This document shows, one piece after another, positions 18,041 to 27,100 of a stretch of 64,000 nucleotides of DNA (position 1 is the first letter of the stretch; every line of letters begins with the position of its first letter). Position numbers and translations under genes: made by a program. This DNA comes from Ignatzschineria rhizosphaerae (GTDB lineage Bacteria; Pseudomonadota; Gammaproteobacteria; Cardiobacteriales; Wohlfahrtiimonadaceae): positions 1,670,501-1,734,500 of the forward strand of contig NZ_CP093379.1 of the NCBI RefSeq assembly GCF_022655595.1, given 5' to 3'. The notes beneath the pieces are model-generated. The model did not search any database. It saw only the letters and a program-made list of their open reading frames with translations, and was not told where the DNA came from.

Positions 18041-18398
18041 ACTCTTTAGGCTTTTTCCACTCATCCCAATCATCCCATGACTTCCACTTGCTATCTATTT
18101 CATCCTCTCCCTTCTCTTCTTTTAAAAACGGAGAATCATCAAACGATTCACTTTTAGGAAGCTTAGGAGGATTTTTAGCTTCATGCTTTCGTAGTTGGCG
18201 AAGATCTAAGTAAGGCAAAACAAAAAGCCAAAATATGGCAAATAGAACCCCTAAAATCCAATGAATCCAAAAACAGATCACCAATAAGATAAGATAACCA
18301 AGCCCACTAAATAACATCCTTGAATGACTCATCTTATTAAAGTCTTTCTGATATTGAGCGCCGATTCCTGGCGCTTTTTTATCCTGTTTTTTTGTCAT
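18039..18398 (-). CDS. Small membrane protein of unknown function
   Basis: A 119-residue protein I cannot assign. It has a basic N-terminus (TKKQDKKAPGIGAQYQKDFNKM), then two adjacent hydrophobic segments (MLFSGLGYLILLVICFWIHW and LGVLFAIFWLFVLPYLDL) and a charged cytoplasmic tail rich in Lys, Glu and Trp (SKWKSWDDWDEWKKPKE). The stop codon TAA is formed by the end of the adjacent repeat (GTAAAAT on this strand), so the C-terminus may have been set by that insertion. Upstream, the MATE pump gene ends 38 bases away on the same strand, suggesting co-transcription. Confidence 0.65.
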   Translation of the reverse strand: MTKKQDKKAPGIGAQYQKDFNKMSHSRMLFSGLGYLILLVICFWIHWILGVLFAIFWLFVLPYLDLRQLRKHEAKNPPKLPKSESFDDSPFLKEEKGEDEIDSKWKSWDDWDEWKKPKE

Positions 18399-18436
18399 AG
18401 ACCCTCCTTTAAGCCCAAGCGAATAAAACTGCTAGG

Positions 18437-19828
18437 CTACATTGCCTCACATCGAGCTTTCATTTTTCTAAGCTCTTTAAGTTGCATCCATAAAAAAAGT
18501 AACGCCGTAAATGCCGAGATAAAATCAGATACAGGAATAGCCGCCCAAACACCATCAAGCGGCGCCAGCCCAAAGTGCGAAAATAGAGAAGGTAAAATAA
18601 ATAATGCCGGGATTAAAAAGATAATCTGCCGAGATAAACTTAAGAAAATAGAGTGCCCCACCTTTCCAATACTTTGGAAAAAGATTGTTACAACCATCTG
18701 AAACCCAACTAAAGGAAAGAGTAATGTCACGATACGAATAGAATGCATGGTCGCTTGCGCTAACTCTTCTGATGGGTTAAATGGCCTTACCACAATTGCC
18801 GGGAAAAAGACCCCGATCACCATAGCTATAAATCCAATCACAACCCCTATTTTAATCGCATAAAGGAGTGCTTCACGCAGCCGATCAAACGATCTTGCGC
18901 CATAGCTATACCCAACAATAGGCTGCATTCCTTGCGTTAAACCTAAAAGTAAAAGTACGACTAACATCAATGTCATATTAGCTATGGTATAAACCGCAAC
19001 TCCTAGTGATTCTCCATAAATTCTTACCTGATATATAATGATAAAAATAATCCCCGCCGAAACAATATTCATCAAAAATGGGGACATACCAATACTCAAG
19101 ACAGCCTTTACAATCGCAAAATCAAGCCTAATTTTTGATAAACGAAAACGCAATAACGTATTTTTATTCATAAAATGCGCCATTACAAAAATCGTTCCTA
19201 AGATCATCGATAAAACGATTGATATCGCAGCGCCCCTTAATCCCCACTCAAAATAGAGAATAAAAATAGGCGCTAAAATGGCATTCGCCACCAGCGTTAA
19301 TAACATTGTGACCATCGCCTTTCTCGGATCACCAGATGCCCGCATCATATTATTAAAACTAAAGCAGAGATTTGAAAAGATCGCACCTGGCAAAAATACT
19401 TGTAAAAACTGATAGGTATAGTGATAAGTCAATTCATCAGCCCCAAGAAGATAAACTAAGGGCTCTAAAAAGAGAAACATCGCATAAGAGACTGTTAAGG
19501 TAATAATAAGCGTTAAGAGCAAAGAGGTGCCCACGACAGATTCAGCCTTATCAAAATCTTGATTGCCTAAGTAGATTGAAATTCGGCTTCCCGCCCCTGC
19601 GCCAACTAACATTCCAAATGCGGCAATCATTGTCATTACCGGCAATGCAATTCCCATTGCACTAAGAGCATTATCCCCTAAATAATCAGCATTCCCAACA
19701 AAATAACGAGTAATGATATTATAAAGCGCCGCAACGGTACTGCCGACCATTGCAGGTAGTGCATACTTCCACAATAATTTCTTAATTGGAGCTTCTCTAA
19801 GCTCTTGTAGCTGATCTACTTTCGCCAT
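18437..19828 (-). CDS. MATE-family multidrug/sodium antiporter
   Basis: A multidrug and toxic compound extrusion transporter with twelve membrane segments, about 463 residues from the chosen start. The two related halves each begin with an APIKKLLWKYALPAMVGSTV-like or IKIGVVIGFIAMVIG-like helix, and the NADYLGDNALSAMGIALPV and LLGLTQGMQPIVGYSYGA segments are typical. This is closest to the MepA/NorM-like group by pattern, but substrates cannot be told. I chose ATG 19828 (MAKVDQL) with AAGGATG just upstream over the TTG at 19873. A hairpin at 19863-19901 lies in the leader. Confidence 0.88.
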   Translation of the reverse strand: MAKVDQLQELREAPIKKLLWKYALPAMVGSTVAALYNIITRYFVGNADYLGDNALSAMGIALPVMTMIAAFGMLVGAGAGSRISIYLGNQDFDKAESVVGTSLLLTLIITLTVSYAMFLFLEPLVYLLGADELTYHYTYQFLQVFLPGAIFSNLCFSFNNMMRASGDPRKAMVTMLLTLVANAILAPIFILYFEWGLRGAAISIVLSMILGTIFVMAHFMNKNTLLRFRLSKIRLDFAIVKAVLSIGMSPFLMNIVSAGIIFIIIYQVRIYGESLGVAVYTIANMTLMLVVLLLLGLTQGMQPIVGYSYGARSFDRLREALLYAIKIGVVIGFIAMVIGVFFPAIVVRPFNPSEELAQATMHSIRIVTLLFPLVGFQMVVTIFFQSIGKVGHSIFLSLSRQIIFLIPALFILPSLFSHFGLAPLDGVWAAIPVSDFISAFTALLFLWMQLKELRKMKARCEAM

Positions 19829-19862
19829 ATCATCCTTAATTTTTTTGATATATAGAGACACG

Positions 19863-19901
19863 CTGCTCAGCAACGATAAAATCCATCGCGCTGCTGAACA
19901 G
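19863..19901 (-). other. Leader hairpin upstream of the MATE gene
   Basis: CTGCTCAGCA and TGCTGAACAG pair over nine of ten positions around a 19-base loop, about 35 bases before the chosen start codon. No U-run follows. A regulatory role is inference only. Confidence 0.4.
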
Positions 19902-19999
19902 GAAAATGAGAGTGATTACAATGAGTAATACCCTCAATTATCACCTGTAATCCATGAATTGACAAGTACTGAACCGATGAGATAATTTTACAACATCGA

Positions 20000-22354
20000 T
20001 TAAGAGCTTAATCTCTCGTGAATAAAACTATATCGATCAACCCGACCACTTAAAGCGGCTTTAATAGACGCATCACTTGCAAAAATATGTACCGATTTTT
20101 TGGCTCTAGTAATACCGGTATAAAATAACTCTTTAGTTAAAAAGACCGATGGCTCCGCTCCTAAAAAGAGCAAAATCTGCTCAAACTCACTTCCTTGAGA
20201 CTTATGGATCGTCATAGCAAATGAGGTTTCAAATTTAGGTAAAGCATGAATTGAGAATACCCTTGGGGAATCAACCCCTTCAAAATATGCGCGAAGCTCT
20301 CCCGCTTCATTACGTAAGATCAGGCCAATATCACCATTAAATAGATTGTTTTCCACACTATTATGGGTCACCATAATCGGTAATCCGTGGAAAAACTCGC
20401 GCATCGATTCTTTTGGAAAGAGCGTTTTACGAATTAAGGCATTTAACTCAACGGCACCATTAACGCCGGTTCTCCTTGCGCTTAACACCCCTAATTGAGA
20501 AAAAACACGAAAAGCCTCTTCAGCAAACGCAATGCCTTGCCCCTCTTTTAAAAATGACACATAAGGTTTAAAAGCGTTTATTAAAAACTTTTTAAGCGCG
20601 GACTCTTCAATTGGTAATGATGTATATAGCAGTGACTCAGTGGTGTTTATAGTCGCTTTTTCTGCTGTTATTAAATCCATCATCTCTTTAAATTGCGCCG
20701 ATACTTCAGCGCCTTGTGAATTATTAACGATTGAGGCTAATCTACCAAGAGAGGAATCTGCTTTAAAGCGATAACTCTTTTTCAAAAAGCTCAAATAATT
20801 AAATGCCGGCATTAAAGGATTTACTAAGGACGCTTTTGGCAGCTTTTCTGATAAAAGTTGCTCTAATTTAGCAAAGTGCGCTGCTGAGTAGTTTTCTGAC
20901 ACACAAAGCTCATGCATAATAGCGCCAGCTTCTACGGAAGCTAACTGATCTTTATCGCCAAGGAAAATCACACGCCCATGCATTGGTAATGCCCCAATGA
21001 GTTGTACAAGCATCTGCTGATCTATCATCGAGGCTTCATCAACCACTAATAGATCAAAATTTAAAGGATTATATTGGTTATAACGAGGTTTTCGCGTAAA
21101 GGGATGAATCACTAATAAGCGATGCAAAGTCTGCCCAATATGCGGGATTAAGGCGAGCTGCTCTCGCACTTCCTCTTGCTTTTCAATGGGGGCATTTTCC
21201 ACACTTTGCTGCAATGCTCGAACTTGCCCTAAAATCGATTCAGAAAGTCTTGCTGCCGCTTTTCCCGTTGGCGCTGCTAGTAAAATAGAGAAAGGCTTGG
21301 CATGATCTTCCTCCCTATAATCATGAAGATCGATCAATGTTTGTAAGATCTTAAATACCGTTGTTGTCTTCCCGGTACCGGGGCCGCCGGAGATCACAGA
21401 GATATTATTTAAAATCGCATTGGCCGCTGCAAATTTTTGCCAATTTACGTCCTTATCATTAACACCAAAATAATGATCTAAGCGAGTTTGAAGATAATTG
21501 ATCTCATTAGGACTTAACGGCATCTCTTTAACAGACTTAAAAAGTGAAACAATCTCCCCTTCTTGATGGTAATTACGCTCAAGGTAGATCGCTTTTTCAG
21601 TTCTTACTAAAGGTAAAGCGATATGCGCTAAAATCTTCTCCCATCTCTTAGCAAGAATCTTATCTCGATCAGATTTTGTGCTCTTGGGAGAGATTGAAAA
21701 TACCACTTCTAAAAGGATTTTTAATACCTGATTTTTTGAAGCTTGATCACTCTCTATCAACCACTTTTCTGGCATTAAAAGATAATCTGAAGGAAATGCC
21801 GTGTGCCCAAAGCCATAAGCCCGGCTCACTAATAATGCTAAGAGCCAATACCCTAAATAGTCATCTGCCGTTTTAAAGCCTTTTTGCGCGGTTAAGAATG
21901 AGGCAAAATAGTTATCTATATGACTAAAATATCGCTGCTTAATCAATATTGTTAAAAAGGCTTTAAAACTTACCGTTAAGGCATCAGGATCTTCCTGAAA
22001 GTGCGTTTTTAATACTAATAATTCCGCTTGTAACAATTGAAGATCTTGAGTTTCTAAAGACTTCTCATCATGATGACTGGAATTTATCTGCGTAGTTGCT
22101 GTTTCTGGTGTAGCGATTTCTAGTCTAGCGGTTTCTAACTCGGCTGTTTCTAATTTACCGACTTCTAATATCTTGTTTTCTAATACGTCCGAAGTTTTAC
22201 TTGAAGCGTGATCTGATTGTGAAAGTGCGTTATCTTGTAAAGTGCTATTTTGAAAGGCACTATTTTGAAGCGCACGTTTTTGAAAAGCGATCTCTTCAGC
22301 GCCATCATCCTCTCCTTGAAGATCAAATAGATCAAATTGCGTCACATCCTTCAT
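20000..22354 (-). CDS. recD: Exodeoxyribonuclease V subunit RecD
   Basis: The 5'-3' helicase subunit of RecBCD, working in double-strand break repair. Superfamily 1 motifs are present: Walker A GGPGTGKTTT, LLVVDEASMIDQQM, FLGDKDQLASVEAG, and the C-terminal FAMTIHKSQGSEFEQILLF and FYTGITRAKKSV. The protein is 784 residues against about 610 in E. coli. Most of the excess is an N-terminal low-complexity stretch encoded by two arrays of 15-bp tandem repeats (residues 24-43 and 58-87). The ATG directly follows the recB stop codon, and its Shine-Dalgarno AGGAGGG lies inside the recB end, so translation is coupled. Confidence 0.95.
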   Translation of the reverse strand: MKDVTQFDLFDLQGEDDGAEEIAFQKRALQNSAFQNSTLQDNALSQSDHASSKTSDVLENKILEVGKLETAELETARLEIATPETATTQINSSHHDEKSLETQDLQLLQAELLVLKTHFQEDPDALTVSFKAFLTILIKQRYFSHIDNYFASFLTAQKGFKTADDYLGYWLLALLVSRAYGFGHTAFPSDYLLMPEKWLIESDQASKNQVLKILLEVVFSISPKSTKSDRDKILAKRWEKILAHIALPLVRTEKAIYLERNYHQEGEIVSLFKSVKEMPLSPNEINYLQTRLDHYFGVNDKDVNWQKFAAANAILNNISVISGGPGTGKTTTVFKILQTLIDLHDYREEDHAKPFSILLAAPTGKAAARLSESILGQVRALQQSVENAPIEKQEEVREQLALIPHIGQTLHRLLVIHPFTRKPRYNQYNPLNFDLLVVDEASMIDQQMLVQLIGALPMHGRVIFLGDKDQLASVEAGAIMHELCVSENYSAAHFAKLEQLLSEKLPKASLVNPLMPAFNYLSFLKKSYRFKADSSLGRLASIVNNSQGAEVSAQFKEMMDLITAEKATINTTESLLYTSLPIEESALKKFLINAFKPYVSFLKEGQGIAFAEEAFRVFSQLGVLSARRTGVNGAVELNALIRKTLFPKESMREFFHGLPIMVTHNSVENNLFNGDIGLILRNEAGELRAYFEGVDSPRVFSIHALPKFETSFAMTIHKSQGSEFEQILLFLGAEPSVFLTKELFYTGITRAKKSVHIFASDASIKAALSGRVDRYSFIHERLSS
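22095..22184. repeat. 15-bp minisatellite, six units, inside recD
   Basis: Six in-frame units of the form NNNGCGGTTTCTAAT (plus-strand reading), ends unequal in divergence. They encode pentads ENKIL, EVGKL, ETAEL, ETARL, EIATP and ETATT. The unit is a multiple of three, so copy-number change keeps the frame. Confidence 0.9.
22227..22286. repeat. Second 15-bp minisatellite, four units, inside recD
   Basis: Four in-frame 15-bp units (for example GCACTATTTTGAAGC) encode FQKRA, LQNSA, FQNST and LQDNA. The unit differs from that of the array at 22095-22184, so the two arose separately. Confidence 0.9.
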
Positions 22355-25300
22355 CTATAATCCCTCCTGAGATTCATTTTCTATCTCATCACTTAAATTT
22401 TCTAATAACGCTTCATCAAAGAGCCCCATTAACGCCAATATCAATGAATAATCAGGCTTTACAAAGTAGATACCACTATCTTGCTCTTGGCTCATGCCCC
22501 GTAAATAAAAATAAAAAACGCCCCCAAAATCCCGCTCATAATCAAAATCAGGTTGGATATTTTGCAAAAACTTCACAGCGGCAACTGTATAGATAAGATA
22601 TTGCAGATCATAATGGGCATGCTTAATAGAGTGAGTCATCTGCTTAATCGTATAATCACTTTTGTGTGAACCTAAAGTATTCGACTTATAATCAGCCACA
22701 TAATAACGCCCATCAACTTCAAAAAAGAGGTCGATGAATCCTCGTAAAAAACCTTCTAAAGAATCAAATTTTAATCCCTCACCCTCTTCTCTTGGTAGGT
22801 GAGATTGCAATAAGGTATTTAATGCCTCTTTAGTTAGCATTGAATGAATGGGGAAGATAAATTCAAGCTCTTTAATAATCTGATTACCTGAAAGTATCTC
22901 CCTTAATGTCTGTTTCACCGGCAGCGGCGCTTCTAAAATATCGGTTAACCATCTCTCTAACTCATCAACTAATAAAGGCAACTTATCAGCCCTTATTAAG
23001 TGCGCAAAACTTAATGTTACCTCTTTTTCTAAAAGGGCCCGATCTTGTAGATCTTTGGGGCTATAATTTTCTAAAAGGGCATGGATGAAATTCCCCGTCA
23101 TTGCCCCTTTAGGAAATAGGCTTTCACTCTCTAATAAAGCGTCATCTTGCAATTCTAACTCATCATCTAAAAGCGGTGTAAAATAAGCACTCTGAGCATT
23201 ATATGAGAGATTAGAAAAACTTGTAAATCGCCATAAGGGTGCGATTTTACGAGTGAAGATTGCTGGCTGCTTTATCACCTCTTCTACCGATACCTGCTCC
23301 ATCTTTACTAATTGCAATGAAGATGCAAGCACTTCACGATGGGTTAGCGCTTCATTAAAATTAGCTAAAAATGCCGCGGCTAAATCCTCACTATCAATAT
23401 CTAACCCCAAAAGATAACTTAGGGCATTATCTCGATATTGCTCTTTCTTAAGCTTTCGACAAATTCCTATGTAAGTATGATATTTTGCCCTTGTTAGCGC
23501 CACATAAAGTAGACGAATATCTTCTGCTAAAGCCTCTTCACTAAAGTAGTTTTTTTCATCGTCTGTTGAATCATCTGAAAAAACATAATGCCGCTGATGA
23601 GTCGAGGGATTAACATATACGCCTTCATTTTTTGCCTGTGTTTTAAAAAGGCCAAAAGGCAAAAATACCACAGGAAACTCAAGCCCTTTAGATTTATGAA
23701 TCGTCATTACTTGAATCGTTTTAAAATCACTTTCAAGACGAATCTCAGCCCCTTCCCCCTCTTCAAAGCCGAACATTTTGTCATGAAGCCAAAGTAACAA
23801 TGCTTCTTTATTGTTAAAAGATTCCCGCTGAAGAAGCTCCCCTAAATGAAATAAATCACTGGCAAAACGCTCCCCATTTTCAAGATTGAGTAATTTTGCT
23901 AATCGATTTCCTCGCACCATAAAGGTACGAAGCATTGCTAAAACTCCGTGCTGATCCCAAATCTCATTTAATTCATTACGTTCAAACAAAAGCGTTTCTA
24001 GCTTTTCAGAATCTTGCTTAACCGCTTCAAACTCCGTTACAGACATCCCATATAAAACAGAGCCTAAAGATTGCATTAAGATTGTCTTTTCATGTTTAAA
24101 AACAAGACTTCGCAAAAATAGATATAGATCTGTAACAATGCTATTTTCTGGATCAAAAACAGAATTTCGCTCTGATAGATAGACAGAGTTTAGCCCGGCT
24201 ATCCTTAAAGCATTTTGAATATCGGTGGCTTCTGCGCCGCTTCGCACTAAAATTGTGATATCTTCTGGTTCAATTTTACGGCGCTCTTTTGCGTTTTGAA
24301 GCATCCCTTTATCTAATAACGATACAATCTCTTTCGCGCATGCTGTGGCAATCTTTACTCTAAACTCAGGATTTCCTAAAGACCCTTCCCCTTTTTTAGT
24401 AAAAGAGAGCTCTTCATCTAGGGGAACATAATCTAAAACCGTCATGCCACTTATGACATGATTTGAGTGTGAAAGTAGTGTTTTAGCGGCGCTTTCAGGA
24501 GTTTTAATCTCTATAAAGGGAATATCTTGATGAATAAAAGGTGCTCTTATAGCTGATCGTCTACCAAATAATCGATTAACAGCATTCACCTGCAATAAAC
24601 CTGATCGATAGTTGGTATTGAGGGTATAGATATTGGTAACATCCGATTTAATACTTAAATAAGCATTGATATCTGCCCCACGAAAACCATAAATCGATTG
24701 TTTAGGGTCACCAATCATGACAAAGGGAATCTCATCATGATTAAAGAAGAGTCTACGAAAAGTTTCTAATTGAAGGTTATCTGTATCTTGGAATTCATCA
24801 ATCATTACCGCCCGATATCTTAGATGTAGAGATCTTAAGAAATTTTCAGAAACATTTGCCGTCTTTTTATTTAACTCCGTTAAAAGATCATCAAACCCTA
24901 AAACGCCGGCATTATGTTTGAGCATCTTTAAAATTCGCACGATTTTTAAAGCCGCATAATGTAGGCTCGTTGTTTTAAATAAAGCAATAGAGGCCAAATC
25001 ATTAAAAAGCGTAGTTTGTTCTTGCGATAACCGATGAAGATCTCCCTCTTTTGCTAATCTACTCTCCATAAAGGGCAGCGTAAACTTCTCATAATTGCCA
25101 AAAAGTGCCGGCGAGTCGCTCTCAATCCAAGCCATTAATTCTGCATGATAGCGCTTTACTAAATCTGCCCGATAAGATTGCTTTTTAAGACCAACCTCCT
25201 CTATTAGCCTCGTGAAATCCTCTAATGAAAACCCTGTTTTAAAACGCATTTTCACATCATTAATAAAGGTTAATTGCTCTGTAAAGAGCGCCTCTAAATT

Positions 25301-26038
25301 TTTCACCCCCACAAAAAGAGGAGTATCTATTAAAGCAGGATCACGTATTAACGCCTCAACTTTAGAAAACAGACTCCCTTGTCGATATAGCCCGTGACCT
25401 TCACTAACCGGCACATCAAAATAGTGACTGACAAACCGTGATAGCGTTAAATTAAGGGGATAACACTCCTCTCGCCAAAAATGATATACCGCTTCTCGAT
25501 AAAGCGCTGAAAGATCTGTCGATAACTCAAAATGAAACGACTGCCCTAAATCAAGGGCATTTTCTTTTAACAGACGCTGAGAAAAGGCATGGATAGTAAA
25601 GATCGAAGCCTGATCAATCGCGCCTTCAGCTTGATTAAGAAGATTGATTGCGGTTTCAAGAGCAGTCTCTTTTTCGATCCCTGCTTCTTTTGCTTGCGCT
25701 AAATAGTGCGTAATTAATGTGAATAATGCCTCATCTTCCACTGAATGATCTAATAAATCACTAAAAAAAGCCTGCTTTAGATCGACAATTCGAGAATAAA
25801 TCCGCTCCTTTAATTCAGCAGTTGCGGCATTGGTAAAGGTTACAATTAAAATCTCAGGAAGCTTTTTCGGCGTTTTATCAACATTAATTCCCAATAAAAG
25901 ACGTAAGACTAACAGCGTAATCGTATAGGTCTTTCCTGTTCCCGCCGATGCCTCAATCATCATATTACCGGCAATAGGGACAGTTTGTGGCTTCAAAATC
26001 TGATAAGGTGATTGCTGATCTTCAAAAGCTTGTGACAT
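22355..26038 (-). CDS. recB: Exodeoxyribonuclease V subunit RecB
   Basis: Helicase-nuclease subunit of RecBCD: 3'-5' SF1 helicase, DNA end processing and RecA loading. The 1227 residues are close to E. coli RecB (1180). Seen in order: Walker A MIEASAGTGKTYTI (about 27-40), the DELLTELNKK/IDEFQDTDNLQ Walker B region, VMIGDPKQSIYGFRGAD, QVMTIHKSKGLEFPVVFLPF, LLYVALTRAKY, and the nuclease motif YYVADYKSNTLG whose Asp and Lys are catalytic. recC is not adjacent, unlike in E. coli where recC, ptrA, recB and recD are linked; it must lie elsewhere if the complex is complete. Confidence 0.97.
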   Translation of the reverse strand: MSQAFEDQQSPYQILKPQTVPIAGNMMIEASAGTGKTYTITLLVLRLLLGINVDKTPKKLPEILIVTFTNAATAELKERIYSRIVDLKQAFFSDLLDHSVEDEALFTLITHYLAQAKEAGIEKETALETAINLLNQAEGAIDQASIFTIHAFSQRLLKENALDLGQSFHFELSTDLSALYREAVYHFWREECYPLNLTLSRFVSHYFDVPVSEGHGLYRQGSLFSKVEALIRDPALIDTPLFVGVKNLEALFTEQLTFINDVKMRFKTGFSLEDFTRLIEEVGLKKQSYRADLVKRYHAELMAWIESDSPALFGNYEKFTLPFMESRLAKEGDLHRLSQEQTTLFNDLASIALFKTTSLHYAALKIVRILKMLKHNAGVLGFDDLLTELNKKTANVSENFLRSLHLRYRAVMIDEFQDTDNLQLETFRRLFFNHDEIPFVMIGDPKQSIYGFRGADINAYLSIKSDVTNIYTLNTNYRSGLLQVNAVNRLFGRRSAIRAPFIHQDIPFIEIKTPESAAKTLLSHSNHVISGMTVLDYVPLDEELSFTKKGEGSLGNPEFRVKIATACAKEIVSLLDKGMLQNAKERRKIEPEDITILVRSGAEATDIQNALRIAGLNSVYLSERNSVFDPENSIVTDLYLFLRSLVFKHEKTILMQSLGSVLYGMSVTEFEAVKQDSEKLETLLFERNELNEIWDQHGVLAMLRTFMVRGNRLAKLLNLENGERFASDLFHLGELLQRESFNNKEALLLWLHDKMFGFEEGEGAEIRLESDFKTIQVMTIHKSKGLEFPVVFLPFGLFKTQAKNEGVYVNPSTHQRHYVFSDDSTDDEKNYFSEEALAEDIRLLYVALTRAKYHTYIGICRKLKKEQYRDNALSYLLGLDIDSEDLAAAFLANFNEALTHREVLASSLQLVKMEQVSVEEVIKQPAIFTRKIAPLWRFTSFSNLSYNAQSAYFTPLLDDELELQDDALLESESLFPKGAMTGNFIHALLENYSPKDLQDRALLEKEVTLSFAHLIRADKLPLLVDELERWLTDILEAPLPVKQTLREILSGNQIIKELEFIFPIHSMLTKEALNTLLQSHLPREEGEGLKFDSLEGFLRGFIDLFFEVDGRYYVADYKSNTLGSHKSDYTIKQMTHSIKHAHYDLQYLIYTVAAVKFLQNIQPDFDYERDFGGVFYFYLRGMSQEQDSGIYFVKPDYSLILALMGLFDEALLENLSDEIENESQEGL

Positions 26039-26151
26039 CTTCTATCCTTCACTTTAAGCGAACTTTACGGGAGTAAATATTATAGCCTCTATTTATCAGG
26101 ATGAAGATCTCTTTCCTGCTCTAGATTAAAATAACTCGAAAAAACCAGCTA

Positions 26152-26553
26152 TTACGATCCGCTCGGCATCGCTTCCACTATTATCTCTTGCTTTTGTTTT
26201 ACCCCATTAAGATTGACATAAGCCTCCACAATCACTTGGTGCCCTAAAGCGTTCGCGCAATCTTTGGCAACCTCTTGGGTGAGAAACTCAATATCTCTTA
26301 CCTCTTGGTGTAGATAGAACGCGGCAATATACCGATCTAAAGAAAAAAGCTCTAAAAAGTAGCCCTTGGCTTCATAGCGAATATACAGCTCAGATCCGGC
26401 GCCTGGGTTTTGACTGCGGGTACATAAGATCGGCAGTTCGAGTATATGACACTGCTTGGTTTTTAATTTAGGATTGCGATTAGCAATGAGATCAATCGTC
26501 ATATCATGATGCGGCGATTGGTAACTCATCACACGCGTTTCAGGGATAAACAT
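26152..26553 (-). CDS. QueF-like T-fold protein with altered active site
   Basis: A 133-residue protein whose pattern resembles the tunnelling-fold domain of QueF, the enzyme that reduces preQ0 to preQ1. A cysteine (C44, in PILCTRSQNP) falls at the QueF nucleophile position in C-x2-[ST]-x-[QN]-P, and E68 falls at the substrate-binding Glu of the ESK motif, followed by an RYIAAF segment like the KLYLxSF of QueF. The catalytic Asp after the Pro is Gly51, and the FHE motif is not conserved, so normal reductase activity is doubtful. The start overlaps the end of the transporter gene by 14 bases and has a strong AAGGAG. The coupling suggests that it binds or processes a queuosine precursor. The family call is by eye. 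Confidence 0.5.
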   Translation of the reverse strand: MFIPETRVMSYQSPHHDMTIDLIANRNPKLKTKQCHILELPILCTRSQNPGAGSELYIRYEAKGYFLELFSLDRYIAAFYLHQEVRDIEFLTQEVAKDCANALGHQVIVEAYVNLNGVKQKQEIIVEAMPSGS

Positions 26554-27100
26554 TTTGCTTCTCCTTACAAGGTTTGTGCCAGCGTTTAAGCCATAAGCTA
26601 CGGACTTTTTCTGGCCTAATAATTACCGTTAAGGCAATGCAATATTTCGCTAAAATATCGGCAAAGATAATCGCTAACATCTCTTCTCCTGTCATCACGC
26701 CTAAAAAGGCAATCAGCGTCATCACAATACTATCAACAGGCACACTCACAGCATTACTAGCAATCACCTTTAATGCCCAAGAGCGCTCTTTTAAACGCTC
26801 AAACACAGCAGTATCAGCCAATTCACTGAATAAAATGGCTAAAAAGGAAGCAATAATAAAACGGATAGGAATCGCCAATAAGAGACTTAAAGAGGTATTG
26901 ACGATAAGCGCAATGGTAATGCCGATTAACGCAAACTTCATCCCATAACGGTGAAGATGATCTCGCAAGGTAAAGACAAAAGCAAAGAAGATCGTTCCGG
27001 CGCTTAACATGCCGTAAAACGGCAGCTCAATAAATTTATCGATAAGAAGATTCGCCACGAAGATAGAAACCACATAGGCGACAAGATAGATGTAACGCAT
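26540..27100 (-). CDS. YhhQ/VUT-type queuosine precursor transporter
   Basis: A 186-residue integral membrane protein of the VUT/YhhQ (DUF165) family, which imports queuosine precursors such as preQ0 and preQ1. About six hydrophobic segments are visible. The family signature GTIFFAFVFTLRDHLHRYG follows the second segment, and the FSELADTAVFERLKERSWALKVIASNAVSVPVDSIVMTLIAF segment (SEL.D..V, N..S...DS) is the typical core. A good Shine-Dalgarno AAAAGGAA precedes the ATG. It overlaps the downstream QueF-like gene, so the two form a translationally coupled pair. A structured leader lies upstream. Confidence 0.82.
   Translation of the reverse strand: MRYIYLVAYVVSIFVANLLIDKFIELPFYGMLSAGTIFFAFVFTLRDHLHRYGMKFALIGITIALIVNTSLSLLLAIPIRFIIASFLAILFSELADTAVFERLKERSWALKVIASNAVSVPVDSIVMTLIAFLGVMTGEEMLAIIFADILAKYCIALTVIIRPEKVRSLWLKRWHKPCKEKQNVYP

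Noticed and set aside
22355-26038. Incomplete RecBCD because recC is missing
   Set aside because: Absence from this window says nothing about the genome; recC can be unlinked from recB and recD.
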